DNA of 64,000 nt, taken from the NCBI GenBank assembly GCA_008921705.1, contig VFFE01007188.1, forward strand, positions 365,358-429,357, read 5' to 3'. Every line of letters begins with the position of its first letter. The stretch's first letter is position 1. The translations under genes and the position numbers were made by a program. This document shows positions 51,369 to 63,960 of this stretch, piece by piece. This stretch comes from Burhinus oedicnemus. Taxonomy: Eukaryota > Chordata > Aves > Charadriiformes > Burhinidae. The notes under the pieces are model-generated. The model ran no database searches and was not told the origin of the DNA. It saw only the letters and a program-made list of their open reading frames with translations.

Positions 51369-52089
51369 TAATTTTATTTTTTTTTCTTAGATTAAATACA
51401 GGACACAGTGTGAACTTTACAACTCAACAATTCATATTTCTGTCAAAATATGAGCAGATAAATACAGCTCTGTGCTGACATTAACAATAAAGACCTCCTC
51501 TCAATTTTTTCTGTTTCATGGGGTTTTTTTGGTTTTTATATGGATCTTGGCAAGTGTAGGGGCTTTCAAGAGCATCTAAGTAACGTAACAGTGCAAATCC
51601 CTGTATATCCTTTAAGATGTTTCTGCATTTTATTTGGGAAAAAAATACCATGGAAATGATATGTGGAAGATCCTTCTAAAAGACCTTATTAGCTGACTTC
51701 TGGCATAACACTTCAGAATTTAGGCAACTCCATAGCAATTTATTGATATCTAACCTCTGTCCATTGAAGTCCCAGTTTCACTCTAATTTGGATGCATATT
51801 GCTGCTTCCTGACTCGCACTTGCTCAAGTACTTTTTTTCAGGATTTGCAGACTCTTTCAGCTTAACAAAATGCTAAAAAACTAGCATGATAAAGGAAAAG
51901 CTGGTGCAAAAAAAGTGAAAGGAGTATTAAGGTGGAGAGAGGACCATGTTAGCTGAACAGCAAAGGGTTAGGCAAATGCAGAATATCAATATTGGTATCA
52001 TTCAGTGTCTTAATTCCCCTTTGTCTTCTCCAGTTGTTCATGACAATTAATTTCTCTAGCCTAGCAACCCAATAAATATAACATTGTCA
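51369..52089. other. AT-rich non-coding DNA
   Basis: No gene or repeat was recognised. Confidence 0.55.
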
Positions 52090-52890
52090 TTACCAGTTGC
52101 CAGCCACAGACTTAGTATTAAGTTTGTAAGGCCTTAGGCCTGAGACTTGTCAGGTTTTGTCTGAGCTCTTCTTGACCAGTCTGGAGTTTTGTTTTTACTT
52201 GTTTTAGCTGAAACATTTTTTCTAATTAACAGGTGGTCACACTTAATTTGCTATAAACATAATTTTTGTACAGATAGTAGCAGCAAGTAGTTATTCTGTG
52301 TAAAACAATATTTATGGCTCTGACAGATAATGATGTAGCATAGAGAAATAAATACTTGGCATGATAGCAAGGACCTTGAAAGTAAGGTCACAGCATGCAA
52401 CAGAAAGGAGAACAGGCATAGGATGATAAGATTGGAGGCACAGGTTTTTACAGGAAGTTGCATGTCTATGAATAACCAATAATCAGTGAAAGAAATAGGA
52501 ACTGGACAAAAACAGTTATAGGAATAACAAGAGAACAAAGAGCAAGCATTCAACACAAGTAAAATGCATCTGTTATACTATCCATGCATTTGGATGCAAT
52601 GTGGAGATGCAGACCAGTAAAGAAAGATCAAGGTGTAAAAGTGTGTTAGCTAAATAGTCCAAAGTGAATCCTAGAGGAAGGAGGCAGAAAAAACTCTATC
52701 ATACACAACTCTTTCCAGCAAAGGACACTTATAGCTTGCTGGAATTTCCCCCTTCCTGTGTGTTGATGACTGGTACTGAAAACTCTTGATACCTAGAGAG
52801 GGTACCATAAAACCAGAGGAAAAGTAACAGTGACCAGGAAGTGTGTGTGTAGCATTTTTAACCAAGTTATTGTTATTGAGATTTTTTTCT
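52090..52890. repeat. Unclassified dispersed repeat, copy 2
   Basis: Aligns in order with the two halves of 15430-16790, from CAGGTTTTGTCTGAG at the left, through AGTAGCAGCAAGTAGTTATT and GGCATAGGATGATAAGA, to GGAAGTGTGTGTGTAGC at the right. About 800 bp and uninterrupted, so it shows the state of the repeat before the LTR insertion in copy 1. No domain is visible and its longest frames (101 codons minus) are not convincing. Outer boundaries are approximate. Confidence 0.65.
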
Positions 52891-55583
52891 ATAATGGTAT
52901 ACTTTCTTTTCTTTTTCTTTCTTTTTCTCATTTCTGTGTTAACTATATTCAGAATAATAATAATTCTCTAACTAAACTGTAAAGGTTTTCATTACAGTAA
53001 GAATAAATTGTTGACTTTCCTTCTTGGTGTGTTTTCTTCTTGCCAGTAACAAGATTTTAAGTGTGACATTTCCTACACATATGCACATAGTGTTGTTTGA
53101 GATGTCCTGTGGTGTTCCACCTGGCTTCCAGCTGCTGCTCTGTAGGAGCAAGAAACCATCATTTGTTGTGCATCAAATTTATCAACTCCCCTTGAATGCT
53201 TTTCATCTCTTGGGGCATCCAAAATGGCACTAAATATCAATGTATGGACAACTGAATTAAGCCTTCTGTCTTTAGACAGTATCCTGGGAAACAAATACAT
53301 TTAGTCTGGGAAAATACTGTCTTTCCCATGAAATTGCAGTAGTTTTAATCTTCTTGACATTCCTGAAGTAAGAAGGTTTCTTTTTAATCTTTTTTTGCAG
53401 ATGAGCAACTTATTGAGATAGCAATGGTAGTAGTATTCTCAGTTATCTTCTATTCTCTAAAAATTAACCATTAAAAAAAAAAATTGGATATCTTAGAAAG
53501 CCAAAGGACAAAGACAGAGACCCCAGAGGACATTTCTCTACTACCTTATCCTATTCCAAGATTAATTTGTAAAATACATGAGACGAAGTGCCCTCAGCAG
53601 AAGTAGCCTAGATGACAGACTTAATCCAGATGCTTGCTTAAATAGCTCTTTCAACTAGGTAGAGCAAATTTTAACTCTTTAATTAAAATGATGAATTTGA
53701 AAGACTAGTGTTTGCACAGACACGTATATAAGCAAAGATGTAGATCCAAATCCCAAAAATGTAGATGAACTAGGAGATGGCTGACTGAATAAGCATGTAC
53801 TTAGGAATTTTCTATCTAAAAATTCTTTAAATCAGCAGGCAGCATGTCACGTGCCAGTGATTAAAAAATAGTCAAACAAATAAACAAACAAACACCCAAA
53901 CCTGCTTAAAATACTATCTGTAGGAAAAAATAAAAAAGTGACATATGTGTGCAAATAAGATGAGGTAAATATTAAGAGATATGAATGTACTGTCACCAAT
54001 ATCAGTAAAGATATTTGTGTAGAGCCCAGAGATAAAGGTAGGATAATAAAAAAAATCTTAATGCAATTAGGTAGAGGGATCAAGTAATCTCCATCCCTGG
54101 ATTCTGAAAGGAAACGAACATGATATTTGAGGTCTGGTAATTAACATTTTTAATAAATCTATAAAGTCAAGTTTATCATCCAAGAATAGCAAATATATTG
54201 AGTATATTTGAAAGAAAATAAAAAGACATCTGTCTAAACTTACATATCTGACCTTAATGTTACACAAAGCCTTAAATCAATTTTTTAATAAAAGTATTAT
54301 TACATATTTGAAGATAAACGAAAAATGGGCTAAAATACACTGAGTTAAACAAAGATAGATTTTGCTAGATTGTCTGACAACTTTCTTCATAAGATAGCAA
54401 CTTTGTCGACTATGAAAATTCATTTGATGTAACCTATCTCATATTATTAATGCATATTTTGCTAAATAAGAAACTACCAGTTATACTAGAGATGACTGAT
54501 ATTTACTAATTTCAGTTACGGAGGAGTTACAAAGTGAATAAAGATTATGCTCAAAGGTAAACTATCAGAAAACTTTGAATGTGAGATTACGATGCAAAGA
54601 AATTATTTGTGTTGAGAATCCGTTGTTTTTGAAAATAGTCTCGAGTTTCATTTCTTATTTTCTATTATGAACATTCATTTTCTAACGATTGAAGCTTGAG
54701 GAGAATCATAAATATGGAGAGTTATTAAGTGGATGGATTATATGACTCTGAGGATTAGAATAACAGAAGGAGAATGAACTTTATTCAGAAAATTGGAGAT
54801 CATGAACAATGAAATAATGTGGGCAATGGAAATTTTTTTGTTTATAAATGACAAAGTGGAAAAAAAACAGGCTATCGCAATGTTATTCTGAGAAAATAAT
54901 GTAAAGCAGTTGGAAGAAAGCAAACATTTCCCAGAATTTACCAGGAACAGAATTGTCTTTAATGTGTTAGTGTGACCACAAAAATTTGTGAAACTTCATC
55001 TGAATAATCATATATTCTGGTGATTTCCTTGATTAGGAAAATAACTAAAACATACACTGAGAAGAACTATGGGGGATAATAGAATGGAAATCAGAAGAAT
55101 TTAGAAGAATTCAGTTTGAGTGGTCTGGCAAAATGAAAGCTAACAAAACTACATCAAGAGTTATAGATAAAGGAAGAGAATGAGCCATGTAAGCAAAAAG
55201 CAATTTTTTTCAAAGAACAGACATGTATAAATTGATAGTAAATGCATTTAGATGGGAAAATCACAGACACACACACAAATCTAATCCTCAAAAGAGTACT
55301 TTTCCTTGGGCAATGTCTGATGATAGAAGAGTTAGATTAAAAAAACAACTGCTTTGAAGATAAATATCAAAAAAGTTGGTAAACTTATGAAAAAGGATGA
55401 TAGAACCTGTCAGAGTAGGATACTGGGTGCCACCACTGAGGAGGTGTCTTTTGATGCTACATTTTAACTAATTCCAAAATACTGATCTGCTCAGATGTCC
55501 TTCCCTTCAATTAATGCTGATGTACAGACAGAACAAAGCAGGCTGAGGAGCCAACATTCAGGGAGAGATGTATATAGAATCAG

Positions 55584-55626
55584 GAATTTAATTTAATTTA
55601 ATTTAATTTAACTCAATTTAATTTAA
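55584..55626. repeat. (TTTAA)n pentanucleotide repeat
   Basis: About eight units of ATTTA/TTTAA with one interruption (ACTCA). Confidence 0.93.
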
Positions 55627-55822
55627 CATAAAACATACTAGTCCAGCTTCATACTCCTAAAAATTATCATCAACAGGTCCTATTGTTAAGGAAATACTTC
55701 TTGTATGCTATCAGTTTACGTTTTACAGCACTAAATATTTAGCAAGCATTATATAAAAGTGATTTCTTGTTACCATGTCTTTGTACTTAAAAACACAGTC
55801 ATGCTGCTTGGTCCTGTTAAGG

Positions 55823-56047
55823 TTACAAATTTCGGGTCATAAACTTTGAATTTATCAATGGTGAAACCTCATTGGGTATAGGTCTTTCTTCAGGGGGCTG
55901 CCCATTTATGGACACGTTTCTGAACGTTACTTGAACACGTTTGTGTGCTTCTATGTGCACTGTTAGTTGGGGTTTTTCGGTGTCTTTGAGCATGTGCTGG
56001 TTATTTTGTTTATTTGTTATCTTTTGGGTTTTAGCCTGGATATTCAT
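55823..56047 (-). other. CpG-bearing open segment, unexplained
   Basis: A 74-codon minus-strand open frame in a stretch with several CpG pairs (around 55832, 55915, 55925, 55939 and 55979) although the flanks are almost CpG-free. The translation is mixed and charged, ends in a stop at 55823 and is not recognised. Pyrimidine-AG sites lie inside it but no clear acceptor-donor pair. It could be an exon, a young unrecognised repeat or a regulatory element. Confidence 0.3.
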
Positions 56048-58429
56048 GTTGAGATATGTGGATTAAACAATGATCAATAATTATTTTTCAAAAGAAATTA
56101 TACTAAGGACTGGGGTTTTGGTAAAAATTATATAGGTATTGCTATATGCCTAATTTGCACTCACAAATGCTGATTTCAGATGAGTTTTTCATATAGACAA
56201 TTCCTAGCTCAAATGAAAATGCAAAAGTTATTTTTATGAATTTGTAGTTCATGGAAAGCACTGTAAAATCTTTTGCAACAGCACTTACTTAATGTTACAT
56301 AACTGACAACTTTCATGGTAAGCGATCAGAGTGCACTCAATTCAGTGAACCACAATAGATTTGTACACAGTATATAAGTACAATATAATGAAGATTATTT
56401 GTCAGCAGAAGCACAGCTTACAATTATTTTACCATCATCATTATCTAGCATGCACTGTATTACACGGGCACCACTGACATAGCTAATGTTAAGAATGTAT
56501 TGGTGTTTCCTTTAAAATCCATATATTAACAAGGTTGTAACAAAGCTGTTCTAAATTTACTATAGACTGAAACTTAACAGAAGGGGTTAAAAGAGAGTCC
56601 TTAATAGCAAATGGGGTTTAATTTAAAAAAAAACTTCATAAACTTTTGAAGTTCACAGTGCAGTTCTTTTGTTTCCTGCTTGACTTCTACTGGTTTTCTA
56701 GTGTGAATATGAAAAAACTTTATTATTCCTTTTGCACAGCCACTATTTTTATTAATCTCCCATGGTACACTTATCAACAAATACATTATTCCTGATGGAC
56801 GCTATAAAAAATAAGTTTAGATGTTCTGACGTTTCTTGAATTCTTTCCTAATTATCTTTTCTTAGAAGCTCTCTTTCTCTTCCATCACTCCCAGCAACAT
56901 GAAACTTAAAATAATTCAAGTTGCAGTCAGCCAAACACCATTTGGCTTGGACATACAGTTGTACAAGAGGTTCTGCAAGTGGAGAAGTGGTCATTTTTCA
57001 TTAATACCCTAAATCTTACTGAAATTAAGTGGAACTAACTATAAAAGTAAATACAGGATTTTAAGAGTGAAAAAAGTTGTTTCATAGTTAAGGTGGATAC
57101 TGATAGTCAGGATATAAGGACCAGATCCAAAGAATAACTTAGTTTCTGAAATAGAACAAAGCATTTAAGTCCAATATTGTGATTCTTTTTTTAGACATAT
57201 AATTTCTATAAACTTTTTGTGTGGAGTTTTCACATTTCACTTTTTAACCTGAGAATTGCTGAAGGTTGTCCCTTCATCACTAGAGCTCAACTGATTCAAC
57301 AAAGATCACCATTAAGTATCTAGCTCATGCTTGCAGTGAATGGGGATCTAGAAGATAGAAACAGAATAAATCTCATCTGATTTTAGCAAAAAACCCCATA
57401 TTGGTGACTCCATCTATAGTTAAGCAAGAAAAATGGATACTTCCAGAGAGGAATTTATCCACTCATAAGACAGGGTGCACTCACCCTCTGGACTTTATTA
57501 TTTTTATTCTTCGATTATGAAAGGATTTTCTAGATGTAGTCCTTCCACAATGAGTCACTTTGTTTCAGTACTTTTTGCATGTGCAATTACTCTGCAAGCA
57601 TGGTATACATAACATAATTTAAAAGTGCAGATAGCTAAGTTTCTAGGAGTTATGAGGCTAAGCATTAATGTGGAAACTACCCTGATAAAATAAGCAAAGG
57701 GTCTTTGTTGGCCAAGCAGGCAGCAGTCATGAGGTGAAGGGTTGGGCTCTGCTGCTTCTTGTAATGGCTCATACATGCTTATGTATTTGTTTGTTTGTTT
57801 GTTTTTTAAATTGCAAATATTTTGCAGGCAATTGTCTTACACTAAATGCCTAATTTAAGATGGATAAAATTAGACAAGACTAGTCCCACTGCTTGTTTTG
57901 GGTGTCCTTTGGAAATTAGATTAGAAGCTGTGTACTGAAGATGACTGAATCTTACAGAAGTATCCCTCTGCTGAAGTCCTCTAAAACATTTAACATTATT
58001 GGTGCTTCCAGACTACCTACAGTGGATGTAAGTAGGGCTTAATGGATCGTTGCTCCACAAGACATGGGTGTAATGAACAATAATTTTGATTTTAGTAGAG
58101 TCAAACCTTCCTTTCTACCTCTCTAGATGGGATACTAAACATCAGGCCCAAAATAAGCTGGATAGGAATGCTTAAGGACTCATCTTTTTGATGATGTAGC
58201 ACTTCACTGTAAAAGATGAAGTTTTGGAGACATTTCAGGGCTATGAAGGAAGAAGCTGTTTCACAGTGGCTAGGACAAATAGAAGGAAATGTAGGTTTAG
58301 GCCCATCCTTCACTGGCTATTTCTGCTGTATCCCATAATTGTTACAGACTCCCCAAACAGGATGCAGAGACTGATGAAGTATTCTATAAGCAGCTGGCAG
58401 AGGTCTCACGATCGCTCGCCCTTGTTCTC

Positions 58430-58953
58430 ATGGGGGACTTCAACTTCCCAGATATCTGCTGGAAATATAACACAGAAGAGAGGGAACAGTCCCGGAGGTT
58501 GCTGGAGTGCGTGGAAGACAACTTCCTAACACAGTTGGTGAGGGAGCCAACTAGGGGAAGCGCCCTACTGGACCTACTGTTTGTTAACAGAGAAGGCCTT
58601 GTGGGGGATCTAAAGGTTGGAGGTCATCTTGGGCAGAGTGACCACAAAATGGTAGAGTTCTCAATTCTTGGAGAAGCAAGGCGGGGAGCCAGCAGAACGG
58701 CCACCTTGGACTTCTGAAGGGCAGACTTCAGCCTGTTTAGGAGCGTGGTTGAGAGTGTCCCTTGGGAGACAGTCCTGAAGGGCAAAGGTGTCCAGGAAGG
58801 CTAGTCATACTTTAAGCAGGAACTCTTAAAAGCACAGGAGAAGGCCATCCCCATGTCCCGAAAAACGAGCCAATGGGGAAGAAGACCAGCCTGGCTAAAT
58901 AGAGGGCTTTGGCTGGACCTCAGGAACAAAAGGAAACATTGTTTGGAAAAGGG
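58430..58953 (+). pseudogene. CR1 ORF2 remnant: endonuclease C-terminal half and linker
   Basis: The apurinic-type endonuclease nicks the target DNA to prime reverse transcription. The frame starting at 58430 shows GDFN at residues 2-5 and SDH at residues 70-72, both conserved active-site motifs of this nuclease family. It is broken by TGA at 58715-58717 and TAG at 58802-58804, each where related copies have a sense codon, and then by a frameshift of one base somewhere near 58930-58955, after which the reading moves to the next frame. The N-terminal half of the nuclease is absent by truncation. Confidence 0.92.
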
Positions 58954-58955
58954 AG

Positions 58956-60791
58956 TTGGCAACTTATGAGGAATACCAAGATGTAGTGAAGCTATACAGG
59001 GGGAAAATTAGAAGGACCAAAGCCCAAGCAGAACTCAGCTTGGCCACTGCGGTTAAAGATAATACTAAGAAGAGGTTCTTTCAGTATATCAATAGAAAAA
59101 GGAAGACTAGGGAGAATGTAAGCCCACTGTTGAATGAGATGGGCACCCTAGTGGTGGAAGACAGAGAGAAGGCGGAGTTACTGAATACCTTCTTTTCTTC
59201 GGTCTTCACTGCTAAAGCTGTCCCTCATGAATCCCAGACCCTGGAGGCAAGGGGGAAGGTCTGGAGAGAGGAAGACTTTCCCTCAGTTGAGGAGGACAGG
59301 GTCAGAGACCACTTGGCCAACCTGGACACCCATAAGTCCATGGGCCCTGATGGGATGCACCCGTAAGTGCTGAGAGAGCTGGCGGATGTTATTGCTAGAC
59401 CACTCTCCATCATCTTTGGAAGGTCATGGGGAACAGGAGAGGTGCCTGAGGACTGAAAGAAGGCCGACATCACTCCAATCTTCAAAAAGGGCAAGAAGGG
59501 GGACCCAGGGAACTACAGGCTGGTCAGTCTCATCTCTGTCCCTGGGAAGGTTATGGAGCGACTCGTTCTGGATGTCATCTCCAAACACATTGAAGAACAG
59601 GAAGTTATTGGAAGTGGTCAACATGGATTTACCAAGGGTAAATCATGCTGGACCAATCTGATAGCCTTCTATGATGTTATAACTGGTTGGCTGGATGAGG
59701 GGAGGGCAGTAGACGTCATCTCCCTTGACTTCAGCAAGGCTTTTGACACTGTCTCCGATAACATCCTCATTAGGAAGCTGAGGAAGTGTGGGCTAGATGA
59801 GGAGACAGTGAGGTGGATTGAGAGCTGGCTGTGTGACAGAACTCAGAGGGTTGGGATTAATGGAGCAGTGTCAAGTTGGAGGCCTGTAACCAGTGGTATC
59901 CCCCTGGGGTCAATACTCCGTCCGGTCTTGTTCAATATATTCATCAACAACCTGGATGAGGGGACAGAGTGTATCCTCAGCAAGTTTGCTGATGATACCA
60001 AACTGGGAGGGGTGGCTGACACTCCAGAGGGCCGCGCTGCCATCCAGCGTGACCTGGACAGGCTGGAGTGCTGGGCAGAGAAGAACCTAATGAGGTACAA
60101 CAAGAGCAAGGGTAGGGTCCTGCACCTGGGGAGGAAGAATGCTAGGCACCAATATAGGCTAGGGGTGGACCACCTGCTGCAAAGCAGTTCTGAGGAGAAC
60201 GATCTGGGTGTCCTGGTAGACAGTAAATTATCCATGAGCCAGCAATGTGCCCTTGTGGCCAGGAAGGCCAATGGAATGCTGGGCTGCATGGGGAAGAGTG
60301 TGGCCAGTAGGTTGAGGGAGGTCATTGTCCCCCTTTACTCAGCACTGGTGAGGCCACAACCGGAATACTGTGTCCAGTTCTGGGCTCCCCAGCTCAAGCG
60401 GGACAGGGAACTTCTGGAGAGAGTCCAGCGTAGGGCAACAAAGATGAGTTGGGGATTGGAGCACCTCCCTTATGAGGAAAGGCTGAGAGAGCTGGGACTC
60501 TTTAGCCTGGAGAAGAGAAGGCTGAGGGGAGACCTTATTCTTGCTTAGAAGTATCTCAAGGGTGGGTCGAAGGAGGATGGAGGCAGACTCTTTTCAGTGG
60601 TTCCCAGTGACAGGACGAGGGGTAACAGGCACAAGTTGGAACATAGGAAGTTCCATCCAAACCTAAGAAAAAACTTCTTTACGGTGAGGGTGCCAGAGCA
60701 CTGGAACAGGCTGCCCACGGAGGTTGTGGAGTGCCCTTCTCTGGAGATTTTCAAGATCCACCTGGACACAGTTCTGAGTAATGTGCTCTAG
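58956..60791 (+). pseudogene. CR1 ORF2 remnant: reverse transcriptase and C-terminal region
   Basis: One frame carries the whole reverse transcriptase and C-terminal region, broken only by three stops: TAA at 59364, TGA at 59454 and TAG at 60546. The longest open part (59553-60548, 331 aa) has motif [10 protein letters not shown] at residues 58-66, motif B GIPLGS at 115-120 and motif C FADD at 145-148, with both catalytic Asp residues intact. The natural ORF2 stop is the TAG at 60789-60791, just before the 3' untranslated region. The enzyme would copy CR1 RNA at nicked chromosomal DNA; this copy cannot make full-length protein. Confidence 0.95.
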
Positions 60792-60874
60792 GCATTCCTG
60801 CTTTAGCAGGGGAGTTGGACTAGATGATCTCTAGAGGTCCCTTCCAACTCTGAAAATTCCGTGATTCCATGATT

Positions 60875-62081
60875 TTTTTAATGTAAAACACAGAAACAAC
60901 TCTGGGAGGTAGGAAGAACAAGTATACATCTGATACAAATGGAATATAAGTAATTAACCTTATGCATCTGTTGTACCTACTAGACAGCTGCTCCAGCAAC
61001 TCACACGTCTGTTTGGGGAACCTTATTCTAATTTTCTGACTGAATGTGTTTTTACAGATCATTGTCTTTCAGATGAAAAAGCTTATCCCATTTCCTGATT
61101 TTACACCCTGATATGAAAAGAAAGTACATGTCAGCTTAATCTTCATTCTGCTAGGCTAAATAATTCGAGCTGTCCTCTTACATGAAGAGCTGACCTTCCC
61201 CAGGTCAGTTTGGTATCCCTTCTTTCTACTAACTCTGCTGTGAATTCATTGCTTGTGGACTAAGATGACCAAAATTATAAAGGGTTTTTTTCATCTCTTT
61301 TAACTCTTACCCTGATTCTAACACTTTTTCTGTTCAGTTTATAAAGCCAGGAACCTTGAGCGTATATTTATGCTGCACTTACTGCAAGCCCCTCATGTAG
61401 ATCTAATCAGTTGATGGTGTCATAAAATAAAAAACATCTGACACCATTTATATAGTATCAATCATGTCGTTGCACTTCCCCAGATCTCTTGCTCCTTTCT
61501 GTTCTGATTCTCTGAATAATGCTTAGATATAAAATATTTTTTCATTTGCTATTTATTTATTTGTTTTTATGTAAGAGGACCTAGTTTATATCTTCTTTTT
61601 TGTATCTTTTTCATTCAAGACAGTTTTTTTTATTTTTGTGAAGAAGTCTGAATTGTTTCCATTTGAAGTGCAACGACTTGTTACTGTTATTTCTTTTGGT
61701 TAGAATTATATCTGCTCTTTGAGTCAATCTTATGATGAACTGAAAAAGTATGTTTTTTAATACAAAGCTCTTCTGTTAATAAAGCAAAGACAAAGTTCAA
61801 ATGTTCATCCCACCCAGTCTTTATTATCTCTATTATTGTTTCATTTAGAAAAGTAAGATTTGTTTGGGTTTTTTAATAGAAATGAAAAAGGCTTTTTATA
61901 GTGTTTGACGGTTCTGTTTACACTACTCCACTGAAGGCTTCTTTAGCTGTTCTACACAATTTCATGTAACTAATACTTAAATTATGCTAATTAGTTCCAG
62001 AACATCGATATAACAATTGCACAGTAGCTCATGTTCAGAAAAAGTTTTCATGACAAATATAATGACTACTAAATTCCACAA
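60875..62081. other. AT-rich non-coding DNA
   Basis: No gene or repeat was recognised between the CR1 and the ERV remnant. Confidence 0.6.
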
Positions 62082-62549
62082 TGTTGTGGTTTAATCCAGC
62101 TGTGCTGGGAGCCACCTGTTTCTGAGGGTCCTGGGGCACCAGCTGCTCAGCTCCCACTTTTCCACCCCTTATTCTCTACCATCTATGTCATGTCCAGGTC
62201 ACACACTTTCCAATACATCCCAGTTAATCACCACCACCTTTCCTGGCTTTTGACATACACACAGATATAATTTCCTTAGTCTACGGGCCATACCTGTAAA
62301 ATGTCCGTTGAGTTCAATTAGTCCATGACTTTGGGCTCCATCTGTCATAACAGTCCTTCAGGGCAGGATAGATTGTGTGTGGTGTTGGATTGTTGCACGC
62401 TGAAGCCAGTTCTGATTCCATCACTGCTGCACTTGTCTGATTCTGGTATCACTGCACTTTGCTCGGTTTCATCAGAATTCATTCTTCATTAATCTGGGTA
62501 ATTCTTACTGTAATACCATTTGATATCGCATATAGCAATTAACATCATA

Positions 62550-63400
62550 CAATGCAAATCATTGGCTATTCTCACCCAAAATCAAATCCCCTTGGGGTAC
62601 ACAAGACTTCCCCATCCTACCGCATTACCAACCAAGTGCACCCAGGTCCTTGAGCAAAAGCAATCCCACAGATGGTTTTGCCTTTGCCTGAGGCAGCAAT
62701 AACCCAGACTGTCTTCTCCAGCATATTTTTTGTGGGCACTACAGGGACTTTATCCCCTTCTACAGTATATAAATGTTTTGATTAGGCAGGGCCAACTTGA
62801 TTGGCAGATCCCCTAGTGTTGACTAACCAGGTGGCCTTTGCTAAATGTGTATCCCAGTGTTTGAAGGTCCCACCACCCATGGCTCTCAGTGTAGTTTTTA
62901 ACAGTCCATTGTATCATTCTGTCTTCCCAGAGGCTGGTGCATGATAGCAGATGTGATACACGCACTCAATGCCATGCTCTTTGGCCCAGGTGTCTATGAG
63001 CTTGCTTTGGAAATGAGTCCTGTTGACCATCCTAGTTTTCTCTGGAGTACCACGTCACCATCGGAGTTGTTTTTCAAGGCCCAGGATATTGTTCTGGGTG
63101 GTGGCATGGGGCACAGGGTACGTTTCCAGCCATCCGGTGGTTGCTTCTACCATTGTAAGCACATGGTGCTTGCCTTGGCAGGTTTGTGGGAGTGTAATAT
63201 AATCAATCTGCCAGGCCTCCCCATATTTATATTTCAGCCATCGTCCTCCATATCAGACAGGCTTTAACTGCTTGGCTTGCTTAATTGCAGCGCATGTTCT
63301 GCATTCATGGATAACTTGTGCAATAGTGTCCATGGTCAAGTCCAGCCCTCAGTCACAAGCCCATCTATATGTTGCATCTCTTCCTTGATGGCCTGAGGTG
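62550..63400 (-). pseudogene. ERVL-like integrase remnant
   Basis: Retroviral integrase inserts viral DNA into the host chromosome. The minus strand codes for the catalytic core (about 62900-63250), including the SGKTE segment that carries the last acidic catalytic residue near 62917, and for the C-terminal region with VWVIAASGKGK near 62680-62720. The frame is broken directly after that Glu by a TGA at 62914-62916, and by further stops and shifts upstream. The + strand open frame at 62941-63267 is antisense to this region and is not a gene. Confidence 0.85.
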
Positions 63401-63409
63401 TTGTGGGCC

Positions 63410-63960
63410 CACTGAGCTAGAAATAATTCACCCTATGTTGCCAGTTCAGATCCACCTGAGCCACTCCACTCTTGGCAGCATAATCCACTTACCGGTTGTT
63501 TTGATCTCCTTCAGTGGCCCGACACTTGGGTACGTGAGCATCTACGTGACGTACTTTTACAATCAGGTTCTCTACCCAGGCAGCAATATCTTGCCACAGT
63601 GGGGCAGCCCAGATGGGTTTGCCTCTGTGCTGCCAATTTCTTTGCTTCCATTGCTGTAATCACTTGCACAGGGCATTTGCCGTCATCCATGAGTCAGTAT
63701 AGAGACAGAGCGCTGGCCACTTTTCTCGTTCAGCAATATCTAAAGCTAGATAGACAGCCTTCGTTTCTGCAAACTGGCTTGATTCACCTTCTCCTTCAGT
63801 GGCTTCTGCAGCTCATCATGTGGGACTCCACACAACAGCCTTCTACCTCCAACGTTTTCCTACAATATGACAGGACTCATCAATGAACAGGGCATATTGC
63901 TTCTTATTTTCTGGTAGTTTATTATACAATGGGACCTCTTACATGAGTGTCATCTCCTAT
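63410..63960 (-). pseudogene. ERVL-like RNase H remnant
   Basis: RNase H removes the RNA strand during reverse transcription. One minus-strand frame shows FIDES near 63870 (first catalytic Asp) and LYTDSWMTANA near 63680-63705 (a later catalytic Asp), in the order and spacing expected of the domain. It is interrupted by TAG at 63844-63846, two adjacent TGA codons at 63813-63818 and TAA at 63489-63491. It lies directly upstream of the integrase, as in retroviral pol. Confidence 0.83.

Larger units (their letters stand above)
52891..58354. other. AT-rich non-coding DNA
   Basis: No gene or recognised repeat family. It contains a TTTAA pentanucleotide repeat, a (TTTG)n stretch near 57786 and a CpG-bearing open pocket at 55823-56047, the last listed separately. 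Confidence 0.6.
58355..60874 (+). mobile_element. CR1 LINE, 2.5 kb, 5'-truncated, plus strand
   Basis: The longest CR1 here: it starts inside the endonuclease region and runs through reverse transcriptase and the C-terminal region to the 3' end (GGACTAGATGATCTCTAGAGG, then GTGATTCCATGATT). A full-length CR1 is about 4.5 kb, so the 5' half with ORF1 is missing. The coding region is still easy to follow, which suggests it is one of the younger copies in the window. Confidence 0.96.

Noticed and set aside
59843..60325. 160-codon minus-strand open frame
   Set aside because: Antisense to the CR1 reverse transcriptase.
62941..63886. Plus-strand open frames of 108, 96 and 95 codons
   Set aside because: Antisense to the minus-strand ERVL-like integrase and RNase H.
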